From positions 244,845 to 308,844 of the forward strand of contig CANLWS010000010.1 in NCBI GenBank assembly GCA_947494925.1: a stretch of 64,000 nt of DNA. The letters are read 5' to 3'. Position numbers and translations under genes: made by a program. Of the stretch, positions 17,143 to 25,810 are shown piece by piece. This DNA comes from an uncultured Alteromonadaceae bacterium (GTDB lineage Bacteria > Pseudomonadota > Gammaproteobacteria > Enterobacterales > Alteromonadaceae). The notes beneath the pieces were generated by a model. It saw only the letters and a list, made by a program, of their open reading frames with translations. It was not told the origin of the DNA and did no database searches. Position 1 is the first letter of the stretch. Every line of letters starts with the position of its first letter.

Positions 17143-17886
17143 TTATTCTCCAGTAGCTTTAAACCATTGACTTCCCTGAGACAGACGTTGATTCTTTTTG
17201 TCAATTAACGAATATATCTGCCCAAGAGATGCGAGTTGGGTATAGATAGCCTGTAAAGCACCTTCATCTTGTAACTTTTTCAGCGTTTCGCCTGACAAAC
17301 TATTCAACTTGTCTTCGTCGATACTATACAAACCTTTAATCTTTTTAATCTCTTCGTTTTCAAAGGTGATGTCCAAGGTCAGAGGTACTAATAATTCTAG
17401 TTTGAGTAAAGTCTGAATCCAACGATTTGTTTGTGTCTCGCCCTGAATTAATTCTGCGAGTATTGCCTGCGCAGAATTCAGATAAGCTGTCCCCTCGCCC
17501 GTTTCATCAAATAAGGCTTGAGTGTGAAGTTCAGATAAACAGGGGCTCTCTTCATCAATACAGACTATATAATTATCACTGCCTTCCTGGTTATGACCAA
17601 CGAAAAATGGGTGACGTGCAATATTCAGAGGTGTATAAATGCCATCAAGTCTTCCTCCATACCAAAACAGATTTTCGCCTTCTTCAAACCCCATCAAAGC
17701 GACACATACAAAGCGGCCGGTTTGTCCATTCTTGCTTAACACTATCGGGTATTGAACAACTAATTTCTGAAATTCAGTGATCACCACGGGCAACATGTGC
17801 AAATCTGCACCAACTTCCTCGACTTTTGTCGGATCGACTTTTAGGTGACCGTGCGCCTGATTGTCAAGTGCAACGAGTTTAGGCAT
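17143..17886 (-). CDS. SapC family protein (first copy)
   Basis: A 247-residue soluble protein of the SapC family. Typical features are the opening LVALDNQAHGHLKV, the central LPVVITEFQKLVVQYPIVL, and the RHPFFVG...IVCIDEESPCL segment followed by a long helical C-terminus. SapC-like proteins, first named in Campylobacter surface-layer export, have no proven biochemical role here, yet they recur with TonB receptors and tryptophan halogenases. A second copy is coded at 35647-36378 inside such a cluster. This copy pairs instead with a DUF6445 gene. Confidence 0.82.
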   Translation of the reverse strand: MPKLVALDNQAHGHLKVDPTKVEEVGADLHMLPVVITEFQKLVVQYPIVLSKNGQTGRFVCVALMGFEEGENLFWYGGRLDGIYTPLNIARHPFFVGHNQEGSDNYIVCIDEESPCLSELHTQALFDETGEGTAYLNSAQAILAELIQGETQTNRWIQTLLKLELLVPLTLDITFENEEIKKIKGLYSIDEDKLNSLSGETLKKLQDEGALQAIYTQLASLGQIYSLIDKKNQRLSQGSQWFKATGE

Positions 17887-18011
17887 TTTATGATCCCGTC
17901 GTCTTATTATTTAATAAATCTGACACCATTGTGCTTTGTTTAGTCCTTTGCACTTGAATCAATCGAACCAAAGTCGCAACAGCCAACTTGATAACAAATG
18001 TTCAACTCGTT

Positions 18012-18587
18012 CTAATTTCTGGGATCAGTTGCAGTGGTTTCGATACGCTGGCAGTTGTCCAGCTTAAATTGAAGCAGAGCTGTCTGTTCTGACAAGTCAT
18101 GCAAGGTTCTGAATTCTATCCAGTCAACCAGACAGTAAAGGCAAATTGCGGGGTAATTCCAATTCTTAAAATGTCCTTGTTCAACCAATCCATTGAGGTG
18201 CGTTAGCGTGGCATCCACTCTTTCCCGCTGTAAGTTGAAATACATGGTATCGCTGGCAGTATCAAGTTCTGATCTTTCCAACAGTAACATTTGTACTAAT
18301 GAATCTGTCGCCGCATCAATAAGTGTGAGTTGATTCTCCTGCTCCCAACTTGGCCGGGGGAAGTCGAATTTTTCATTCAGGTATCGGTAGATGACGCGGG
18401 AATCATAAATCACTTCATTATCATCTTCCAACATCGGAATTTTCAGTGTTGGGTTGCGTTCCGCCAGTACCTTTCTGTCGCTACCCGCAAAAATTTGCAT
18501 ATTTACGAATTCATGTTCCAGATTTGCCATCCATATGCGCAACCGTCGGACAAATGGGGAAGTAGTTGAACCGAAGAGTTTAAGCAT
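18012..18587 (-). CDS. Glutathione S-transferase family protein
   Basis: A 191-residue protein with the thioredoxin-fold N-terminal domain of GSTs: MLKLFGSTTSPFVRRLRIWM carries the active-site serine region, NPTLKIPML the conserved cis-proline and EVIYDSRVIYRYL the glutathione-binding Asp-Ser. The C-terminal helical domain is shorter than usual. It probably conjugates or reduces with glutathione in the cytoplasm. It follows the tandem solute-binding gene by 45 bases and may be the last gene of the RND operon, which would fit a detoxification theme. Confidence 0.82.
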   Translation of the reverse strand: MLKLFGSTTSPFVRRLRIWMANLEHEFVNMQIFAGSDRKVLAERNPTLKIPMLEDDNEVIYDSRVIYRYLNEKFDFPRPSWEQENQLTLIDAATDSLVQMLLLERSELDTASDTMYFNLQRERVDATLTHLNGLVEQGHFKNWNYPAICLYCLVDWIEFRTLHDLSEQTALLQFKLDNCQRIETTATDPRN

Positions 18588-18632
18588 AGTGTTGTTCTCC
18601 GTTTTGGCGGGTTACAAGGCAATATTGCCAAA

Positions 18633-20054
18633 TTACTTAACAGGTGTGGGCGCCCAAGGTTTTTCTGCTGAAACGATTATGTTGGCGCGCTCAAATTGTT
18701 CTTTGTCAGGATAATAGTTGGCTAGTTGCCCGCTCGCAATTAACCGATGAAATTCCCTTTCAAATATATCTTTCAATTGTTTACCACGCTCATTATCATG
18801 AAATGCAATAAACAATGGTCTGGCTTCCATCACTTCAACGCTGGGGTATTGTTCTGCAACTTCAGGCAATAAATCGATGGAATAATTCATCAGAATATCG
18901 ACTCGGTCGGCTGTAAAAAGACGTTCACAGTCAATGAAGTCAGTCACTTCATAATTTTTGATTGTATCAGGTAACCATTCGGTAAAATCATACCCTAATG
19001 GGTAGCAGACCGAGGCTGGAATTTCGCCGGCCAATTGCCGTTTTAATTTTTCCAGATCTTTTCCGTAAGCACTAACAGGCCATTCATAGTCAACATGAGT
19101 CTCGGAACGAAGCATATTATCTTTCACTTCAAACTCATACGCTCCCACCAGAATATCGACTTTTTTATCGTCAAAGAGTTGCTTTGCCCTTTTCCAATTT
19201 GTTACCTGATGAGAAAAACTTGTGCGGTCAGCATTAAAAATCTGTTCGAGAATTTTCCAATAGGTCCCGTCAGGAGTGTCAGTGAAATCGTACCAAACCC
19301 CCGCAATGCCTTTGACTATACCCAGATGGTTATGATCAAATTCCTGATAGACTTCAGGCACACCATAGCGTTTTCGCAAAGCTGACATTTCGCTGCTTGC
19401 CTGCATGTTTTCAAACTGTTCAAGCAACTTGGGAACCAGTTCAGCATGTTTTTTATTGACGTAGTGGTAATCGGGTAAAATGGCCAGGGTCTGTTTTATC
19501 CAGTGGTGATTGGATTCAAAATATTCTTCAGGTACATTGATGTCAGGCATTATCGCCGCCTGAACTTTGCCTTCAACCAACATATTCAGAGATTGGCGGG
19601 TTCCTGTCACTTCGGTGATATTCAATTTATACGGTTTGTCGGCCAGGTAGTCTTCCAGTGCTTTAAAACCGCGGGACGTGACAATATGGGTTATTTGACT
19701 CAAATTACATACGCCGCAGACACGCCTGTCTGCCATCAAAATTACCTTAAAATCCAGTAAATTAAAGGGCACCTTAACCAGGTTTGGGTATTTATCCGCT
19801 ACTGAACCGATTCGCGCACGCAAACCGTCAAGCCTACCGTTATTGGCTTCAACAAAACTTCGCGCCAAAGGAACACGTCTATACCTGATTTTGTAACCGA
19901 GGTTAGCATAGGCTTTCTCTAAGACACTCTGCACGAACAAAGCCGCAGGAGTGTCATTTTTACCTTCCAACTCAATGGTTTTTTCAGCAGTCTCTGCGAA
20001 TACAGGACTGGGTAGTAAAACGAGTAATAGTAGGGCTAAATAAATAAATCGCAT
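18633..20054 (-). CDS. Tandem extracellular solute-binding (SBP3-like) periplasmic protein
   Basis: A 473-residue secreted protein (signal peptide about 1-20, ending VFAE). It contains two copies of a periplasmic-binding-protein fold: residues about 25-230 (YRRVPLARSFVEANNGRLDG, then GTRQSLNMLVEGKVQAAIM) and about 240-455 (GVWYDFTDTPDGTYWKILEQ, then RVDILMNYSIDLLPEVAEQY). This resembles SBP_bac_3/transporter-like domains, but no ABC permease or ATPase is near. It starts 13 bases after an RND permease gene, so it belongs to that operon. It could be a ligand sensor, a scavenging subunit or a remnant of a histidine kinase input module. Confidence 0.75.
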   Translation of the reverse strand: MRFIYLALLLLVLLPSPVFAETAEKTIELEGKNDTPAALFVQSVLEKAYANLGYKIRYRRVPLARSFVEANNGRLDGLRARIGSVADKYPNLVKVPFNLLDFKVILMADRRVCGVCNLSQITHIVTSRGFKALEDYLADKPYKLNITEVTGTRQSLNMLVEGKVQAAIMPDINVPEEYFESNHHWIKQTLAILPDYHYVNKKHAELVPKLLEQFENMQASSEMSALRKRYGVPEVYQEFDHNHLGIVKGIAGVWYDFTDTPDGTYWKILEQIFNADRTSFSHQVTNWKRAKQLFDDKKVDILVGAYEFEVKDNMLRSETHVDYEWPVSAYGKDLEKLKRQLAGEIPASVCYPLGYDFTEWLPDTIKNYEVTDFIDCERLFTADRVDILMNYSIDLLPEVAEQYPSVEVMEARPLFIAFHDNERGKQLKDIFEREFHRLIASGQLANYYPDKEQFERANIIVSAEKPWAPTPVK

Positions 20055-20067
20055 CTACTCATTATGG

Positions 20068-23000
20068 CTAAACCAAACTCGCTTTGTCTATGGAATTGTC
20101 AATTGTCTTGGCTGCCTTCTTGCTTGCCCGGCGTTCGCTTGACCTTGCTTTTAACGCCAACAGGCTAGGTGTCAATATCAGCGTTAACAGAGTGGCGAAG
20201 GCTAAACCGCCAGCAATTGCAGTTGCTAACTGAGACCACCACTGAGTTGAAGGGCCACCAAAATCGATATTTCGACCGACGAAATCAATGTTGATTTCCG
20301 CCACCATTGGCATCAGCCCCAAAATAGTGGTCACTGTGGTAAGTAATACTGGCCGTAAACGCTGTGCACCGGTTCGCAAAATGGCTTCCATAGCTGGAAC
20401 ACCCTCTTTGCGAAGGATATTGTAGGTATCAATCAAGACAATATTGTTATTAACCACAATTCCTGCCAATGCAATAACACCAATCCCTGACATCACTATG
20501 CCAAAGGGTTTTTGTAGGATAGCCAGGCCAAGAAATACGCCAACTGTAGAAAACAATACTGCACTGAGGATCAGAAATGCCTGATAAAAACTATTAAATT
20601 GAGTCACCAGAATAATCGCCATCACAAACAGGGCAACCAAAAATGCATTCATTAAGAATGCCTGGGATTCATCTTGCTGTTCATTTTGCCCTTTAACTTC
20701 GATATTTACCCGAGGATCAAGATCAAGGCCAGGCAAGGTTTGCTGCAGCTCAGGCAATGCCAGACTGAGCAACTCACCCGGCACCATGTTTGCCTCAACG
20801 CGTATCACCCTTTCACTGTCAATATGGCGGATAAGATCCGTCTTGGGCTGCGCTTTGCGCTCTACAAAATTGGATATTGGTACCATCCCTGTGGCGGTTT
20901 TCAGACGTAAATCATCAAGCTTGCCGATAAATCTGTCGCTGCTTGGATAGCGCACCCGAATATCCAGTTCATCATCCACATCGTCGGGACGATATTCCCC
21001 TATTTTCAATCCATTGGTGACAAACTGTACTGTGCTGCCGACTAACGAAGCATCAGCTCCAAAACGCGCTGCGTCGCTGCGATCAACTTTTAGTTGCCAC
21101 TCTATCCCAGGCTTGGTAGCCGTATCACCTATTGCTGTAAACTTGCCATTGGCTTCCAATGCTGCCCGAATTTTAAGTGCAGCCTCGTCCAACAACTCTG
21201 GAAAACGGGATGACAACTGAATTTGTAAATCTTTACCAGATTGGGGACCATTTTGATCTGGTGATATTTCCAGATCAACTCCCGGCATATTGGACAACCT
21301 ATCCTGAACCTCTCTGAGCACATCATCCGAGTGCGGACGGAAGTGCCAATCCACCAAATTTAAACGCAAATAGCCTATTTGATCTCGTCCACCGGTGCGC
21401 GCATACATGGTTTCAACAGAATCCAAATCAATCAGTTTTCGTTCCACTTCATTCACAATAACGTCTTTTTCATAGATAGACATATCGCCTGTAGAACGAA
21501 CGGTAATATTAACGCCTGGACTATCAACATGCGGGAAGAATTCAGATCCCAGACCAGATACTGAATAAGCACTAAATGATAAAAAGGCGATAGCGACTGC
21601 AGTCGCTAACACTTTCCATGGATTGGTAATGGCCAGTTCAAGCACAGCCACATATTTACCTGTAAACCCTTTAAGCTGCCTGATATCCCCTTCTTCTGCC
21701 TGCAACAGCTGACGAGTAGTTTCGGCCGAAACATATCGAGGTTTGCCGAAAACAGCGCCTAACGTAGGAACAAAAATCAACGCCATTACCAAGGAAGCAG
21801 ACAATACGGCGATAAGAGTGAAAGGCAGATATTTCATAAACTCGCCCATCATGCCAGGCCAGAACATCAGGGGAGCAAATGCAGCCAGAGTGGTCGCCGT
21901 CGATGCAGTGATTGGCCAGGCCATACGTTGCGCGGCTTTACCATATGCCTGTTTTTTGTCCATACCTTCACTCATACAGCGATCGGCATATTCGGTGACG
22001 ACAATAGCGCCATCCACCAGCATTCCCACGGCCATTATTAGTGAGAACAAGACAACCATATTCATGGTGTAACCAAACAAAGAGAGGATTAAAATACCTG
22101 TGAGGAAAGAGCCTGGAATGGACACACCAACCAACAATGCGGTTCTGACACCAAGGAATGCAACTATGACGATTGCAACAAGGATCACGGCACTGGAAAC
22201 GTTGTTCTGCAGGTCGCCCAACATCATTTTGACGTCTTTGGTCTGGTCACCCGTATAGGTAACAATGACACTACTCGGCCATATTGGCGTTGCACGAGCA
22301 GCGTCGATCAAGCTTTTGACACCATCAACGGTCAGGATGATATTTTCGCCAGGACGTTTTTTGACTTCGAGGGAAATTGAAGGGTTTCCATTCAGGCGCG
22401 CAAAACTGCTGGGATCTTTATAAGAACGCCTGACCTGGGCCACATCCTGAAAAGTAATGACTCGGTCTCCATCTACTTTTATAGGCTGCTCCATCACGTC
22501 TTTTACAGATTCAAATACCGACGGTACTTTTACCGCAAAACTGCCTTTCCCATTATCCATTGTCCCTGCAGGTACTAAACGGTTATTACGTGACAGCAGG
22601 TTAAATATGTCGTTTTGATCCAGCCCGTAAGACTCCATCAATAGTGGGTCAACAATTATCTCGACTATGTCTTCGCGGTCACCGCCCACTTCCACTTCGA
22701 GTATTTCTTTCATTCCTTCCAGACGATTTTTAAGCTCTCGTGACAATGTCAACAATGCACGTTCAGAAACAGGACCAGATAACACCACTGTCACCACAGC
22801 TTGTTGCCCCGCCATAGTCACTTCATGAATTGTCGGCTCTTCTGTTTCTGAGGGCAGTTTTGCTCGGGCAACCGTGACCTTATCACGCACATCTGCCAAT
22901 GCATCTTTAGAATCAAAGCCGGCGATAAATTCGATATTAATATTTGCGAACCCTTCCCCAGCTGTTGCTCTCATCTCCTTGATACCATCGATGGAACGTA

Positions 23001-23214
23001 GCTCTCGCTCCATGGGTTTGACCAACATACGTTCGGAATCTTCTGGTGAGATCCCATCATGCACAATGGACACATAGATAAATGGGATTGGTACATCCGG
23101 ATTAGATTCTTTGGGAATATTGATGTAGGTAACTGTGCCCGATATGAGCAACAGTGCGAAAACCATCAATACTGTGCGTGTGCGGGTCAACGCCGCAAAT
23201 ATCAAGCTGGTCAT
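20068..23214 (-). CDS. RND-family efflux permease
   Basis: A 1048-residue inner-membrane proton-driven pump of the AcrB/HAE1 type. Visible are the first helix (TRTVLMVFALLLISGTVTYI), the pore-domain start (PKESNPDVPIPFIYVS), the helix-4 motif GMLVDGAIVV with one aspartate where AcrB has two, and the duplicated second half (ASKK-ended C-terminus). VDGAIV occurs in a subset of RND pumps. It overlaps the membrane-fusion gene by 4 bases and is followed by a solute-binding gene. No TolC-like outer-membrane gene is linked, so the exit duct must be coded elsewhere. Substrate unknown. Confidence 0.9.
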   Translation of the reverse strand: MTSLIFAALTRTRTVLMVFALLLISGTVTYINIPKESNPDVPIPFIYVSIVHDGISPEDSERMLVKPMERELRSIDGIKEMRATAGEGFANINIEFIAGFDSKDALADVRDKVTVARAKLPSETEEPTIHEVTMAGQQAVVTVVLSGPVSERALLTLSRELKNRLEGMKEILEVEVGGDREDIVEIIVDPLLMESYGLDQNDIFNLLSRNNRLVPAGTMDNGKGSFAVKVPSVFESVKDVMEQPIKVDGDRVITFQDVAQVRRSYKDPSSFARLNGNPSISLEVKKRPGENIILTVDGVKSLIDAARATPIWPSSVIVTYTGDQTKDVKMMLGDLQNNVSSAVILVAIVIVAFLGVRTALLVGVSIPGSFLTGILILSLFGYTMNMVVLFSLIMAVGMLVDGAIVVTEYADRCMSEGMDKKQAYGKAAQRMAWPITASTATTLAAFAPLMFWPGMMGEFMKYLPFTLIAVLSASLVMALIFVPTLGAVFGKPRYVSAETTRQLLQAEEGDIRQLKGFTGKYVAVLELAITNPWKVLATAVAIAFLSFSAYSVSGLGSEFFPHVDSPGVNITVRSTGDMSIYEKDVIVNEVERKLIDLDSVETMYARTGGRDQIGYLRLNLVDWHFRPHSDDVLREVQDRLSNMPGVDLEISPDQNGPQSGKDLQIQLSSRFPELLDEAALKIRAALEANGKFTAIGDTATKPGIEWQLKVDRSDAARFGADASLVGSTVQFVTNGLKIGEYRPDDVDDELDIRVRYPSSDRFIGKLDDLRLKTATGMVPISNFVERKAQPKTDLIRHIDSERVIRVEANMVPGELLSLALPELQQTLPGLDLDPRVNIEVKGQNEQQDESQAFLMNAFLVALFVMAIILVTQFNSFYQAFLILSAVLFSTVGVFLGLAILQKPFGIVMSGIGVIALAGIVVNNNIVLIDTYNILRKEGVPAMEAILRTGAQRLRPVLLTTVTTILGLMPMVAEINIDFVGRNIDFGGPSTQWWSQLATAIAGGLAFATLLTLILTPSLLALKARSSERRASKKAAKTIDNSIDKASLV

Positions 23215-24308
23215 TGTTTTGCCTGTAGTCCTTCGTCAACGAATACCACGTCCACCTTATCGCCGTCGCGGACGAATCCATGGCCTAGCGTAATGACGTT
23301 GGCTTGTTCACCTAAACCAGCTAACCACACACCTTCAGAATCACTTTTAACCATATCGATTGCCACAAACTTAACGCGATCATTCACTACAGTCTTCACA
23401 CCTAAGTTGCCACGTTCGTCCAGCGCCATGACTGCCGGTGTTATTTTAATTGCCATTGTTTGCTGTAAAGGGATGGCCAATTCTGTGCTCATACCCGCAA
23501 CTAGCTTGTGGTCGACATTGGGTACCTCTACTTCAATTTTGAAAGTATTGGTTCCCATATTGGACACGCTGGAAATATAGCGGATTCTTCCCTCAACATG
23601 CTGACCAGACACCATTCTGCCCCGCGCAAATTGGCCAATTGATAATCCCTGAACGTGGGTTTCGGTCACATCTGCTGAAACGACCAATGGGTCCAGATCG
23701 ACCACAACAGCAATTTCATCGCCATCGCGCAATAAATCGCCTACTTCAACAAACCGCTCATTAATAACGCCATCAAAGGGCGCGACAATTAGCGTATTTT
23801 CGATGGCAAGGTCGAGATTTTCCACTTGTGCTTTTGCTTCTTCCACGTTTGCTTCGGCTTGTGCAAGTGTTGCTTGTGACTGGTACCCCTTCGAGCCTAG
23901 TCTTAACGCGCCCTCAAGTTCGATCTCCCGCTGTTTGAGGCTAGCTCTAGCTGATGAAAGGCGCTGTTTGAGATCATTTCTATCAAGAGAGAGTATCTTT
24001 TGGCCTGCTTTAACCGCTTGTCCTTCTTTGACAAAAATCTCGATAACTTGTCCCTTCACTTCAGCCCGCAATGTAGTCAAACGGTCAGGTTCAGTGCGTC
24101 CATACAGAGTGATCTCTCTACTTACTTCATCTGCTGACATTCTGGCAACACGGACTTTAGGTGTGGGGATATCCACCTGTTTCTTTTCCGGCTTATTTGA
24201 CTCAGCAGACAAACTACCCGACGCAATCCATAGGCAAAGCAAAATAAAAATTGCTAGTGCTATCCAGGCTGGTTGCTGTCGTATTTTGGTCATCAATTGA
24301 GACATCAT
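23211..24308 (-). CDS. RND efflux periplasmic adaptor (membrane fusion protein)
   Basis: A 365-residue adaptor that links an RND pump to an outer-membrane duct. It has an N-terminal anchor (IALAIFILLCLWIASGSL), a first lipoyl half (GRTEPDRLTTLRAEVKGQVI, EGQAVKAGQKI), a coiled-coil hairpin (about 110-165), a second lipoyl half (NTLIVAPFDGVINERFVEVG) and a beta-barrel. First gene of the operon. Two ATGs in a row begin the frame; either may be used. A helical hairpin this short suits pumps with TolC-like partners. Confidence 0.9.
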   Translation of the reverse strand: MMSQLMTKIRQQPAWIALAIFILLCLWIASGSLSAESNKPEKKQVDIPTPKVRVARMSADEVSREITLYGRTEPDRLTTLRAEVKGQVIEIFVKEGQAVKAGQKILSLDRNDLKQRLSSARASLKQREIELEGALRLGSKGYQSQATLAQAEANVEEAKAQVENLDLAIENTLIVAPFDGVINERFVEVGDLLRDGDEIAVVVDLDPLVVSADVTETHVQGLSIGQFARGRMVSGQHVEGRIRYISSVSNMGTNTFKIEVEVPNVDHKLVAGMSTELAIPLQQTMAIKITPAVMALDERGNLGVKTVVNDRVKFVAIDMVKSDSEGVWLAGLGEQANVITLGHGFVRDGDKVDVVFVDEGLQAKQ

Positions 24309-24387
24309 GTTTCTCTGCTTAATTTAAGGCCAACTAATTTACTATGTTTTCCCTGTTAACACCCGTTAATAAATGTAAGAAAATCAT

Positions 24388-24413
24388 AAAAAAAGCCGAC
24401 ATACATGCCGGCT
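24388..24413 (-). terminator. Intrinsic terminator of erpA
   Basis: On the minus strand AGCCG and CGGCT flank a 10-base centre that includes a further CAT/ATG pairing, followed by a T-run (positions 24393-24388). It lies about 28 bases after the erpA stop. Confidence 0.75.
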
Positions 24414-24441
24414 ATTTTATTTCACATTTAGGATTAACGCA

Positions 24442-24786
24442 TTAAATACTGAACGATGATCCACATCCGCAGGTAGTTTGGGCGTTCGGGTTATTGACTA
24501 AAAACCTGGAACCTTCCAACCCCTCGATATAATCCACTTCACCACCAACTAGGTATTGCAGACTCATGGGATCAACAACCAGGGTCACAGCATCTTTATC
24601 GATTGTCATGTCACCTTCATTAACCTTTTCATCGAATGTAAAGCCGTATTGAAAACCTGAGCAACCGCCGCCCGTGACATAAACCCTCAATTTTAAATTG
24701 GGATTTTCCTCTTCCTCGATCAAAGTTTTGACTTTTCTGGCGGCAGCATCCGAAAACTCAATGGGTAGTGCTGTCTGCACCGACAT
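24442..24786 (-). CDS. erpA: Iron-sulfur cluster insertion protein ErpA
   Basis: A 114-residue A-type carrier that delivers Fe-S clusters to apoproteins such as those of isoprenoid synthesis. The three cluster-binding cysteines are present: C42 in [10 protein letters not shown] and C106/C108 in TTCGCGSSF. The sequence is very close to enterobacterial ErpA ([20 protein letters not shown]). The start is the ATG at 24786, giving [11 protein letters not shown] as in orthologues, with AGAGG upstream; a longer frame to 24822 has no support. The DUF6776 gene lies upstream on the same strand, as in many gammaproteobacteria. Confidence 0.96.
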   Translation of the reverse strand: MSVQTALPIEFSDAAARKVKTLIEEEENPNLKLRVYVTGGGCSGFQYGFTFDEKVNEGDMTIDKDAVTLVVDPMSLQYLVGGEVDYIEGLEGSRFLVNNPNAQTTCGCGSSFSI

Positions 24787-24862
24787 AGTAAACCTCTTAG
24801 TTAATTCTGTGTTGATAATCAAATATTCGGGTAATTATCTAATACCTGAGTAATCTAATCAA

Positions 24863-25615
24863 CTATTCACTTTCAATGGGTGTATCTGAAGACGCTTCAG
24901 CGTACCAGTCAAAGGTGTGTTCCAGATCACCACGCTTTTTCCTGAACTGGAAGACTTCAGCTCTGACGACGACTTTTTCAGCCCTAAAATTTTGCGGCAA
25001 GGTAAATTGCCCTTTTAGCACCTGAAAATATTTAAAACTAAAGGTCAGTTGCTCCGATGGTTCAAGCATTAGATCAAACAACCTGATTTCTTTGGGTCTT
25101 CCTTCCTGACTTCCGGTCAATGTCACATCGACATTACCCTTTACAACGTTTTTGATTTTATCCTGCTGCATTAGTACAAGGTCGAATCGATAGACATTGT
25201 CGCTTAAGGTCTGCTCCACATTAAACGCATCAATCACAAAGCCTTCCTGTTTCAATTCAGGCGCCATGACTTTCTGATAGAAACCGAGTTGACGTTTCAA
25301 CTCAGACTCGCGCTCCATACCTTGTTCAATATTTTTTTGTGCTTGCTGATTGGCCAGGCGCTGAACTTCAAGCTCGACACCCAACACATTTAACTTGCGC
25401 GTCAGTTCGTTGTTTTCGGCGTTCAAATTCTCCAGACTGTGTTTTAGCGTGGCAATTTCTTTCAGTTGAGAATCAGCAAGATAATAACCAAATTTATACC
25501 CAAGGAAAGTGGCACCCACCAGCAGAATGCCGCCCGCAAGGTAGAAGCCGAAAGCGCCAAAATGTTGCTTGAGTTGTTGGACAATCACGGTGAATCGTTT
25601 TCCTTCTTCTTTCAA
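24863..25615 (-). CDS. DUF6776 family inner-membrane protein
   Basis: A 250-residue protein with a cytoplasmic N-terminus, one membrane helix (about 22-44, FYLAGGILLVGATFLGYKFG), a coiled coil (about 55-105, heptad-like LENLNAENNELTRKLNVLG) and a beta-rich periplasmic domain (VYRFDLVLMQQDKIKNVVKG). This fits DUF6776, a family of unknown function that is usually coded just upstream of erpA. The topology suggests a scaffold or interaction protein in the envelope. Confidence in the family is good, in function nil. Confidence 0.75.
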   Translation of the reverse strand: MKEEGKRFTVIVQQLKQHFGAFGFYLAGGILLVGATFLGYKFGYYLADSQLKEIATLKHSLENLNAENNELTRKLNVLGVELEVQRLANQQAQKNIEQGMERESELKRQLGFYQKVMAPELKQEGFVIDAFNVEQTLSDNVYRFDLVLMQQDKIKNVVKGNVDVTLTGSQEGRPKEIRLFDLMLEPSEQLTFSFKYFQVLKGQFTLPQNFRAEKVVVRAEVFQFRKKRGDLEHTFDWYAEASSDTPIESE

Positions 25616-25810
25616 TTAATAACAATGTCTATCGGAGTCTGCTGAATAGAATACCTATCCGCAAGACACCTTCTTCGCTGGAGAAAAATAGGACACCAGC
25701 AGAGGCATATATGAAAAATCAACAGGCCCTAATAATATTGTCATGAATTACAAGCACTTGTGGTAAGCTTAGACAAAAATCATACAGCGCAAAGCGTATT
25801 TTGTAACTTC

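Noticed and set aside
20674..23580. Several plus-strand open frames across the RND operon
   Set aside because: They are shadows of the minus-strand pump genes; their residue make-up is unlike that of real proteins.
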